Origin: an uncultured Clostridium sp.
GTDB lineage: Bacteria; Bacillota; Clostridia; Lachnospirales; Lachnospiraceae
Length of the DNA stretch: 9,106 nt
Reading direction: 5' to 3'
NCBI GenBank assembly: GCA_947643685.1
Contig: CANRXD010000036.1
Coordinates: forward strand, 1 to 9,106
Positions 1-5,513 of this stretch are shown here, piece by piece; the first letter of the stretch is position 1; each line of letters opens with the position of its first letter. The translations under genes were made by a program, and so were the position numbers. The notes under the pieces were generated by a model. It did no database searches, was not told the origin of the DNA, and was given only the letters and a program-made list of their open reading frames with translations.

Positions 1-693
1 AATATCATCGGTCCCCAGGAGCTCCACTACGCCGGCAGTATGGCTTCCAATGGCCAGCTTCTGCCCGACGGTGACCTGCTGCCCCGCGGCGACGTGAAAG
101 ACGGCCTGGTAATCGCGGTGCCTTTGCTTAAGCAGAAGTCCACGGGCTCCTGGATGGTGCTCTATGGCAGCAACCTGACCGGGTTCAACTCTGTGATGGC
201 GGGCAGCGACATACCGACCAGGCGCAGCGCTGTTCTTCGGGCCGCGCTGGAGCAGGCCGGAGGGGAGGATTACGCCGATTGGCATCTGGATTGGGACACC
301 GAAAACACGCGCTTGTACGGTAAGCTCTACGACCTGCCCGGCCTGGCCACCCGCTATCTGCTCAACAATCCTGACGGCGGCGATATGCAGATGGTCTATG
401 GGATCATTCCGCCTGCGGCCCTGACGTCCCTGGGCATAACGGGAACGAATGCAGGGGAACGCTATGCCTCTCTGTGGGAATATGTAAAGGCGCATGGGGT
501 GGAGAACACCATCACCGCCATTAAAAACGTCGGAGACGGGAATGCATTCCGCCTGATGAGTGTGCAGGAGTTTAACCGAAACTTCCGTTCCCTGATCTAC
601 ATACCCAATGAGCGGCGGGAGCTGCGTGTGCTGAAAATCGACCGGGACGGCAAGCCCCCTGCCGCAGCCCATGCGCCAGTACGCTATGGGTAA
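1..693 (+). CDS. Surface adhesin, middle fragment upstream of a frame change (5' end outside window)
   Basis: The frame is open from the first base, so the gene starts outside the window; the ATG at 40 has no ribosome site and is internal. The visible 230 residues are soluble and rich in Asp, Gly, Asn and Tyr, with no membrane segment, as expected for the exported head of a cell-wall adhesin. I recall similar text in large Cna-B/pilin-like proteins of Lachnospiraceae, but this is memory and not a search. Near the end (about 619-660) the residues RELRVLKIDRDGKP look like the first strand of a SpaA/prealbumin-like domain (typically LRVLKxDxDGxPL). The frame then runs only a few more codons and stops at 691-693. 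The next reading frame (+1, open from 635) continues with the rest of a sortase-anchored protein, so this is best read as one half of a broken or slipped gene. The function, adhesion or surface display, is inferred from the second half. Confidence 0.7.
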   Translation, partial: NIIGPQELHYAGSMASNGQLLPDGDLLPRGDVKDGLVIAVPLLKQKSTGSWMVLYGSNLTGFNSVMAGSDIPTRRSAVLRAALEQAGGEDYADWHLDWDTENTRLYGKLYDLPGLATRYLLNNPDGGDMQMVYGIIPPAALTSLGITGTNAGERYASLWEYVKAHGVENTITAIKNVGDGNAFRLMSVQEFNRNFRSLIYIPNERRELRVLKIDRDGKPPAAAHAPVRYG

Positions 694-2563
694 CGATGTG
701 GACGTGACGCTTCAGGATATCACCGCTTTCATGCAGATCCAGCCCAGCGGGAGCTTTAAGTTAGACGGCTGGAAAGATGCCATGCTGGAGGGCACGGATA
801 TTGTGCACAGCATGAACCTCCACTTTGGGCGCAACGAATTTGTTGATTACGGCCTTCATGACCAGGACGGCGGTAAAAATTACTACCCCTTCTTCGTCAC
901 CGATACCGGCTTTGTCCGGACACGGGTCCAGCAGAACTATGATGCGCTTACGGGGAAGCAATATGACACCGAGGCGCCAAATGCCAACAAGGACAATCTG
1001 GGCGCCACCGATCTGACCAACCTGTTCAGCCTGCTGAATATGGTGGTGGTGACTGACCGGACCGATGAGGAGGTTCTGACCGGCCAGCTGACCATCGGCA
1101 AGAGAGTGACAGGAGAGGGCCTGACAGATGAGGACCATACGAAGCTCTTTTCCTTCACCGTAAACCTGACTGATAAAGATGGCAACGCCCTGGACGGCGT
1201 ATTTGATTACTATTTTTATGGCGTGGATAAGGCAGGTAAGATATCAAATGGAGAGACGCTGTTGCTCCATCACAACGAGTCCCTGACCATCCTTGGTCTG
1301 CCTGCGGGGACCCGGTTTACCGTGACGGAAGCACCGGAAACAGACTGGTATGTGCATCCGCAGACTGGTTCCTATTCCGGTGAGATTCCCGCGGACGGTG
1401 ACTTCAATGCAGCTTTTACCAATTCGAGACAGGAATTCCCCCGGACGGGAACCGGCAGCCTGACCATTCAGAAAATGGTTACCGGCTCAGGGGGCGATAA
1501 GACAAAGAAATTTGATTTCACCGTCAGCCTGACGGGAGAGGGAACCTTTACCCATGGCGGTGTGCCTTATACTCTGCCATGCGATTTGTCCTTTGCGCTC
1601 AGGGATGGCGAGAGCGTAACGATCGAGGGCCTGCCTGCAGGAACAACAACATATGTGGTGACGGAAAGGGGAAATGAGGGGTATACCGTCACAAAAACAG
1701 GCGACATTGGCACGATTGTGGAGGGAGAAACGTCCACTGCGAAGTTTGTCAACTACATGGACGGACAAGTTCCGGAGGAACCGTCAGAAGTCCAGATAAC
1801 AGTAAAAAAGGTCTGGGTACTGGACAGCGGCGGCCAGATGGCTCCGTCCGTGACAGCGGTGCTCTATCGGAACGGGACACGGTACGATGCAGTGGAGCTG
1901 AACGCCGGGAACGGCTGGGCTTATACATGGAGTGGTCTGGACGGCAACGTCGTATGGAACGTTGAGGAGCCGGAGGTTCCCGATGGCTTTACATCCTCTG
2001 TCAGCAAAGGCGACGGGCTGAACTTTATCATCACCAACGATGACATCTCCGGGGAAACGCCGGATGACCCCGATGACCCGGAAAATCCCACAGACCCGGA
2101 GAACCCCACGGATCCGGAAAATCCCACGGACCCGGAGAGTCCCACGGATCCGGAGAATCCCACAGACCCGGAAAATCCCACGGACCCGGAGAGACCCGAT
2201 GATTCGGAAAGACCCGATGACCCGGAAAATCCCACAGACCCGAAGAATCCCACGAATCCGGAGGGGCCCACAGACCCGAAGAATCCCACGGATCCGGGGA
2301 GTTCCACAAACCCGAAGAATCCCACGGAACCGGAGAGTCCTGCTGACCTGGAGAGCTCTGGGACCTCGGACGACCCCGATGCCCCGGGTCATTTCCCTGA
2401 GGAGTCTGTTCCCGACGACCCGGACAGCCCGGATGACGGGGAGCCTGAGCGGATTCCGAAGACCGGAGATACCAGTTTCGACGGACTCTGGGTGCTGCTC
2501 TGTACGGTATCTCTCCTGGGTCTTGCAGCATTGCAATTTATCAAGGCGAAAAAACACAGCTAA
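671..2563 (+). CDS. Sortase-anchored Cna-B/pilin-like surface protein, C-terminal part of the same gene
   Basis: The open frame begins at 635 and its first ATG is at 671. No Shine-Dalgarno sequence precedes it, so it is unlikely to be an independent gene. Residue numbers are from 671. Residues 1-135 are an adhesin segment. Residues about 136-252 and 261-363 are two related beta domains resembling streptococcal pilin isopeptide-linker (FctA-like) domains; each opens with L-T-I-x-K and carries a GLPAGT..VTE signature. Residues about 374-458 are a Cna-B-type domain (VKKVW start, W-x-Y-x-W core, VPDGF near the end). Residues 469-558 are a repeated Pro-rich stalk. The end is a sorting signal: IPKTG at 595-599, a hydrophobic stretch and a KAKKHS tail. 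A sortase should cleave between Thr and Gly and attach the protein to the wall or a pilus. No sortase gene is in view. Downstream is a stem-loop. The frame break leaves it uncertain whether the full protein is made. Confidence 0.8.
   Translation: MRQYAMGNDVDVTLQDITAFMQIQPSGSFKLDGWKDAMLEGTDIVHSMNLHFGRNEFVDYGLHDQDGGKNYYPFFVTDTGFVRTRVQQNYDALTGKQYDTEAPNANKDNLGATDLTNLFSLLNMVVVTDRTDEEVLTGQLTIGKRVTGEGLTDEDHTKLFSFTVNLTDKDGNALDGVFDYYFYGVDKAGKISNGETLLLHHNESLTILGLPAGTRFTVTEAPETDWYVHPQTGSYSGEIPADGDFNAAFTNSRQEFPRTGTGSLTIQKMVTGSGGDKTKKFDFTVSLTGEGTFTHGGVPYTLPCDLSFALRDGESVTIEGLPAGTTTYVVTERGNEGYTVTKTGDIGTIVEGETSTAKFVNYMDGQVPEEPSEVQITVKKVWVLDSGGQMAPSVTAVLYRNGTRYDAVELNAGNGWAYTWSGLDGNVVWNVEEPEVPDGFTSSVSKGDGLNFIITNDDISGETPDDPDDPENPTDPENPTDPENPTDPESPTDPENPTDPENPTDPERPDDSERPDDPENPTDPKNPTNPEGPTDPKNPTDPGSSTNPKNPTEPESPADLESSGTSDDPDAPGHFPEESVPDDPDSPDDGEPERIPKTGDTSFDGLWVLLCTVSLLGLAALQFIKAKKHS
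2075..2344 (+). repeat. 15 in-frame 18-bp units encoding a D-P-E-N-P-T stalk
   Basis: Fifteen consecutive 18-bp units, consensus GACCCGGAAAATCCCACG, encode D/N-P-E/K-N/S-P-T with growing divergence toward the 3' end (for example DPERPD, NPEGPT, DPGSST). The unit is a multiple of three, so gain or loss of copies would change stalk length without shifting the frame. Pro/Asp/Glu stalks of this kind hold adhesin heads away from the cell wall. Because the units are GC-rich, several other frames also stay open here; those are shadows. Confidence 0.9.
2453..2563 (+). other. Cell-wall sorting signal (IPKTG, hydrophobic segment, basic tail)
   Basis: IPKTG is encoded at 2453-2467, followed by DTSFDG, a hydrophobic segment of about 20 residues (LWVLLCTVSLLGLAALQF) and the basic tail IKAKKHS. 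This is the classic tripartite substrate signal for sortase, with Ile in place of the usual Leu in LPxTG, a known natural variant. It fixes the C-terminus and the surface location of the adhesin. Confidence 0.9.
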
Positions 2564-2569
2564 TATGTC

Positions 2570-2605
2570 CCCTTCCGGAAGAACCGTACCGGACTTCCGG
2601 AAGGG
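2570..2605 (+). terminator. Stem-loop after the adhesin gene, probable terminator with poor U-tract
   Basis: CCCTTCCGGAAG (2570-2581) pairs perfectly with CTTCCGGAAGGG (2594-2605) around a 12-base loop, starting 6 bases after the adhesin stop. Position and stem strength fit a transcription terminator, but what follows is TTGCACTGAATT and not a run of T. It may be an inefficient terminator or an RNA-stabilising 3' hairpin. The half-site TTCCGGAA is itself palindromic, so smaller alternative hairpins or a dimer operator are possible. Confidence 0.6.
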
Positions 2606-2620
2606 TTGCACTGAATTACC

Positions 2621-2660
2621 GATTATCTTAAAACATTTCTCATTATCGCAAAACATTTCT
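2621..2660. repeat. Tandem pair of 20-bp AT-rich repeats
   Basis: GATTATCTTAAAACATTTCT (2621-2640) is followed directly by CATTATCGCAAAACATTTCT (2641-2660), with 17 of 20 positions identical. The period of 20 bp is about two helical turns, so a protein binding both copies would sit on nearly the same face. The pair lies about 140 bp upstream of the promoter at 2801. An operator role is possible, but nothing else supports it. Confidence 0.6.
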
Positions 2661-2717
2661 TATCTGTGCACTCTGAAAGATCTCAGTACCATTTTGAAAA
2701 TGGCCAGGATAAAGCAG

Positions 2718-2741
2718 CACTGGCAGTGGTTTCTGCCAGTG
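2718..2741. repeat. 9-bp perfect inverted repeat
   Basis: CACTGGCAG (2718-2726) and CTGCCAGTG (2733-2741) form a perfect 9-bp stem with a 6-base loop (TGGTTT). Neither strand shows a T-run after it, so it is not a standard terminator. It sits about 60 bp upstream of the -35 box of the next promoter and could be an operator or a weak RNA hairpin on adhesin read-through transcripts. Confidence 0.5.
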
Positions 2742-2800
2742 GCAAACATAATATCATCACCGGCTGTCGTCTGTGCTCCGGACAATTACTCATGGGAAAC

Positions 2801-2828
2801 TTGACATCCTGGTTTTTGCGGGTACAAT
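2801..2828 (+). promoter_or_regulatory. Sigma-A type promoter for the YjdF-like gene
   Basis: A perfect -35 box TTGACA (2801-2806) and a near-perfect -10 box TACAAT (2823-2828) are separated by 16 bases. Transcription would start near 2835, giving a leader of about 30 bases before the TTG start at 2864. This is the clearest promoter in the window and may drive the whole run of four genes to 7894. Confidence 0.8.
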
Positions 2829-2851
2829 AGTCTTAAAGATTTGTAATAAAC

Positions 2852-2856
2852 GGAGG
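2852..2856 (+). promoter_or_regulatory. Ribosome site that selects the TTG start at 2864
   Basis: GGAGG stands 7 bases before TTG. No in-frame ATG or GTG is near, and the ATG overlapping this site at 2857 is in another frame, so the ribosome site decides a rare TTG start. TTG starts often lower translation. Confidence 0.75.
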
Positions 2857-2863
2857 ATGAGAG

Positions 2864-3700
2864 TTGAAGAAGAATTCAAAGTGGAGAAATTTTTGCAGGG
2901 CTGTTACAGCAGAACTTAAGGAACACAGGAGTACGTTTCTTATTTATACGGGACTTCGCCTGATGGTGACGGTTGTATTTGTCATGCAGCTTTTAAACCG
3001 AAATTATGAGAGTGCGTTTTTATGCGTGCTGACGCTGGTGCTGATGATACTTCCCAGCGTAATTCAGGTGACGTTTCGTGTGGAGCTCCCCACACTTTTG
3101 GAGATCATTATTCTTATTTTTATTTTTGCGGCGGAGATTCTTGGAGAAATCCGCTCATTTTATATGCAGTTTCCCTATTGGGACACCATCCTCCATACCT
3201 TAAACGGCTTTTTGTGCGCTGCCGTGGGATTTTCTCTGGTGGATATTATGAACCGTCAGAGCCGGGTGAAATTTGACCTATCACCACTTTTCATGGCGGT
3301 GGTGGCTTTTTGCTTTTCCATGACTATTGGTGTACTGTGGGAGTTTTTTGAGTTTGGAATGGACATGCTTTTTGGCCTGGACATGCAGAAAGATACCATT
3401 GTACATACCATTTCTTCCACGCTGCTGGACCCGGCCTTAAAAAACAACTGTGTTTCTATTACGGAAATCCATGAGGTGGTGCTGGACGGACGGGCGCTTT
3501 CCATTGATGGATACCTGGATATCGGACTCATTGATACCATGTGCGATCTGATCGTGAATTTCATTGGGGCGCTGACCTTTTCTTTCATGGGATATTTTTA
3601 CATAAAATACCAGAATCACAAAAGTCTTGTGGAAGGGCTGGTTCCGGAGCCCTGGTCAGAAGAGAAACAGGCAGCTTATCAGAAAAGCAGGAAACAGTAA
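2864..3700 (+). CDS. YjdF/DUF2238-like integral membrane protein
   Basis: The product is a 278-residue membrane protein. The start is TTG at 2864, chosen because GGAGG (2852-2856) lies 7 bases upstream; the ATG at 2857 is out of frame. Hydrophobic segments lie at about residues 25-45, 50-68, 75-95, 108-128, 143-163 and 228-248, so about six membrane spans. Conserved-looking polar residues are in or near membranes: WDT..LH (106-111), WEFFEFGMD (159-167) and DTMCDL (224-229). This pattern of Trp/Asp/His and Trp/Glu/Glu near membrane helices resembles YjdF/DUF2238 membrane proteins, whose biochemical role is not established. At 278 residues it is longer than the roughly 210 of Escherichia coli YjdF, mainly through a soluble segment at about 170-220. 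It is the first gene after the strong promoter and precedes a polytopic protein and a two-component system. The family call is from pattern memory and is moderate. Confidence 0.65.
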   Translation: MKKNSKWRNFCRAVTAELKEHRSTFLIYTGLRLMVTVVFVMQLLNRNYESAFLCVLTLVLMILPSVIQVTFRVELPTLLEIIILIFIFAAEILGEIRSFYMQFPYWDTILHTLNGFLCAAVGFSLVDIMNRQSRVKFDLSPLFMAVVAFCFSMTIGVLWEFFEFGMDMLFGLDMQKDTIVHTISSTLLDPALKNNCVSITEIHEVVLDGRALSIDGYLDIGLIDTMCDLIVNFIGALTFSFMGYFYIKYQNHKSLVEGLVPEPWSEEKQAAYQKSRKQ

Positions 3701-3715
3701 CCAGTAACCAGTGAC
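3695..3715 (+). repeat. Three 7-bp units at the end of the YjdF-like gene
   Basis: CAGTAAC, CAGTAAC and CAGTGAC follow each other directly, the first containing the TAA stop of the gene. Because the unit is 7 bp, the three stop codons (TAA 3698, TAA 3705, TGA 3712) fall in three different frames, closing all forward frames within 17 bases. Confidence 0.8.
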
Positions 3716-3770
3716 AAATGTAATGGCCCAAAGTGAGGAATGGCATCTGCCTTTCAAATGGGATGTGAGA

Positions 3771-3776
3771 TATAAT
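3771..3776 (+). promoter_or_regulatory. Possible -10 box before the 541-residue membrane protein
   Basis: TATAAT at 3771-3776 matches the sigma-A -10 consensus and lies 39 bases before the ATG at 3816. The region 16-18 bases upstream (around 3747-3754, CTGCCTTT) has no good -35 box, so this would be a weak or activator-dependent internal promoter. Read-through from 2801 is the alternative. Confidence 0.4.
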
Positions 3777-3815
3777 TACAGTATCAAAAAAACATCTTCG
3801 GAAAGGGGAATGGCT

Positions 3816-5441
3816 ATGAGATTTATCATTATGATGACACTTTATGGGGCAGCGGTTCTGGGACTTGCCATATATTTCGCAGTGATGGGAATTGTGAAAG
3901 CATGCAGCGGGAAGCCAAAGGAAAGTTCTGAAGTATACGGCGGGAAGCCAAAGGAAAGCTCTGAAGTATGCGGTGGGAAGCCAAGGGAAAATTCCGGTGA
4001 CCGGGATGTTGTAAACACCATCGCCCTTGTGGCGGGCGCTGTTTTTGTAATTCTGGCGGGGTGCATGTTTGCCACTACCACCTGGAGGCGGGTGGGAAGT
4101 TTTGCAAAGATTGTGCTTGTGGCGGCCTTTGCGGCAGCATCGTTTCTGGCCGGATGGGCAGCAGACGAAAAGCTTCATATTCGGAGAACAGCTATGGTCT
4201 GCCACTTCCTGGGCTCCGTATTCGTATTTTTGCTGGCAGTGGCAGCCGGATATTTCCATATGCTGGGGCCGGTCTTTACCTTTGAAGAAGACGGCTGGTG
4301 GTGTGTTTTAGGACTGGGCTTTATGGGGTTTCTGGGAGGTCTTGCGGCAGGTGCTTTCCGGTTCAAAGGCGCTGCCTATGGAAAGGTACTGTTTCTTTCC
4401 TTCCAGACAGTCACCATCTTCCTCGGGGGATGCTGCGGAATAACCTTCTGGGATGAACTTCTGGATGTGGGCGGCTCCCATATGGAAGTTATGATCTTTG
4501 GGATGGTGTGCCTCTTTGTGATGGCGGCGGGAAACGGCTGGCTGGTTCTGAAAAAGAAACAGGAATGGGCCATGGTTATGACCGCCCTTTCGGCAGCGGG
4601 ACTTGTGCATTATACGATGGTTTTTCTGCCGGTTTCCATGGAAAACCAGTTTTTCCTCATGGCGGTCCTTATGACCATATGTTTTTTGGGCCTTAAGGCT
4701 TTCTGCGGCATAGCAGCGGAAATTATCTGTACTCTGGCTCTTTGGATGGACACAGGAATGCTGGCTCTTCTGGAGCTCTTTGGGCAGGGCAGTTTTCTGG
4801 ATGAAATCAGGCTTTTGGCGGCGCTTTTTATGCTGGGATTTGTGCTTTGGGTATGGGGAAAGAGAGTTGCCCCCATAAAGTTACTGCTTCCCTTTGCCAT
4901 GTGGTATCTGGTGGTTCCGGTGAGGGCGCTGACGGGAGAGATTACCCCCTGGATGCCAGATTTCATGTGGTTTACATTCTTTTATGCGGGCGGCCTGGCC
5001 GTCTGGGAGCTTTTAAAAAGGGAACCCTGGGAGCCTGCGATTCTCACCATTGGCGGACTTTCCCTCTATTTTGAAGCACTGGCAGGGGAAGCCGGCTGGG
5101 AGGCAGCCTGGGCAGTCCTCCTGGGACTTTACGGATGCAAAAAGGCTTTTGACGGCAGGGAAAAAATCACATGGGCCATTGTTGCGGTTTTAACGCTGGA
5201 GAGTCTGTTTGCGGGAGGTCTGGCCAATGCCCTGATTTTGGAAGGAGTCTGCTTTATCCTCTACTTCCTGGCACACAAAAAGGAGAACAGGCGGCTTGCA
5301 AAGGGTTCCGGAATCCTCATGGTTCTCATCGCAATTTATGTGATGAAGGATTTCTGGATGGATCTTGCGTGGTGGGTATACCTGCTCTGCGCCGGAATCG
5401 GTCTCATGGTGTTTGCGGCCGTGCGGGAGAAAAAGAACTAA
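3816..5441 (+). CDS. Polytopic membrane protein of unknown function, 541 residues
   Basis: I do not recognise a named family. The start is ATG 3816, with AAAGGGG ending at 3808 and a 7-base spacer. An ATG at 3810 is too close to that site. A GTG at 3711 lies inside a short repeat and would add a soluble leader with no ribosome site. Residues 3-27 form a first membrane segment. Residues 31-63 are three 11-residue repeats (GKPKESSEVYG type). The rest (about 66-538) is almost continuous hydrophobic helices, roughly 16-18 spans, rich in Gly, Ala, Phe and Trp with short loops. It ends with a WWVYLL segment and REKKN. I see no transporter, protease or transferase motif. Such repetitive many-span proteins in Clostridia are usually annotated as hypothetical or loosely as DUF2157/DUF2339-like. 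It sits between a YjdF-like protein and a histidine kinase gene 72 bases downstream, so a link to that signalling pair is plausible but inferred. Confidence 0.75.
   Translation: MRFIIMMTLYGAAVLGLAIYFAVMGIVKACSGKPKESSEVYGGKPKESSEVCGGKPRENSGDRDVVNTIALVAGAVFVILAGCMFATTTWRRVGSFAKIVLVAAFAAASFLAGWAADEKLHIRRTAMVCHFLGSVFVFLLAVAAGYFHMLGPVFTFEEDGWWCVLGLGFMGFLGGLAAGAFRFKGAAYGKVLFLSFQTVTIFLGGCCGITFWDELLDVGGSHMEVMIFGMVCLFVMAAGNGWLVLKKKQEWAMVMTALSAAGLVHYTMVFLPVSMENQFFLMAVLMTICFLGLKAFCGIAAEIICTLALWMDTGMLALLELFGQGSFLDEIRLLAALFMLGFVLWVWGKRVAPIKLLLPFAMWYLVVPVRALTGEITPWMPDFMWFTFFYAGGLAVWELLKREPWEPAILTIGGLSLYFEALAGEAGWEAAWAVLLGLYGCKKAFDGREKITWAIVAVLTLESLFAGGLANALILEGVCFILYFLAHKKENRRLAKGSGILMVLIAIYVMKDFWMDLAWWVYLLCAGIGLMVFAAVREKKN
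3906..4004 (+). repeat. Three in-frame 33-bp tandem repeats in the membrane-protein gene
   Basis: Units at 3906-3938, 3939-3971 and 3972-4004 encode SGKPKESSEVY, GGKPKESSEVC and GGKPRENSGDR. Units 1 and 2 differ at only a few bases, and unit 3 has drifted in its second half. The repeat forms a charged hydrophilic linker between the first and second membrane spans. As 33 is divisible by three, copy-number change would alter linker length without a frame shift. Confidence 0.85.
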
Positions 5442-5513
5442 TTGTACAAGAAGCATCGGGCGTCCGCCTGGTGTGGACTTTAACTTGATTTTTCGGGCAA
5501 TGCGGAGGGATAT
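5442..5513 (+). other. 72-base gap before the histidine kinase gene
   Basis: No hairpin with a T-run and no convincing -35/-10 pair is seen here, so the kinase is probably co-transcribed with the membrane-protein gene. GGAGG at 5504-5508 is the kinase ribosome site, 5 bases before its ATG. Confidence 0.5.

Larger units (their letters stand above)
2564..2863. other. 300-base intergenic region between adhesin and YjdF-like gene
   Basis: I see no coding signal here. The longer open frames that cross it are run-on shadows of the adhesin repeat. From left to right it holds a 12-bp perfect stem-loop (2570-2605), a tandem pair of 20-bp AT-rich repeats (2621-2660), a 9-bp inverted repeat (2718-2741), a sigma-A promoter (2801-2828) and the ribosome site of the next gene. 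It separates the adhesin unit from the membrane-signalling genes. Confidence 0.75.

Noticed and set aside
2075..2344. CRISPR-like array
   Set aside because: The 18-bp units are contiguous with no spacers and encode a regular D-P-E-N-P-T peptide in the frame of the adhesin.
671..2563. An independent gene starting at ATG 671
   Set aside because: There is no ribosome site before 671, and the frame is open and sensible upstream to 635. The protein starts in the middle of an adhesin with no signal peptide, so it is the second half of the upstream gene.
1784..2656. Long minus-strand open frame of about 290 residues opposite the adhesin
   Set aside because: It is created by the 18-bp Pro-rich repeat read backwards, giving monotonous Arg/Gly/Ile text, with no ribosome site and no domain.
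2040..2804. Plus-strand open frame of about 254 residues overlapping the adhesin stalk
   Set aside because: It is a frame-shifted reading of the same repeat (Arg/Thr/Pro-rich) running into intergenic DNA, without a ribosome site.
3711..3815. GTG 3711 or ATG 3810 as start of the polytopic membrane protein
   Set aside because: GTG 3711 sits in a 7-bp repeat without a ribosome site and would place a soluble leader across a TATAAT box. ATG 3810 is only one base from the ribosome site. ATG 3816 has proper 7-base spacing and begins directly with a membrane segment.
3585..4259. Minus-strand open frame of about 224 residues
   Set aside because: It is antisense to the YjdF-like and polytopic membrane protein genes, with His/Cys/Pro-rich repetitive text from the 33-bp repeats and no ribosome site or domain.
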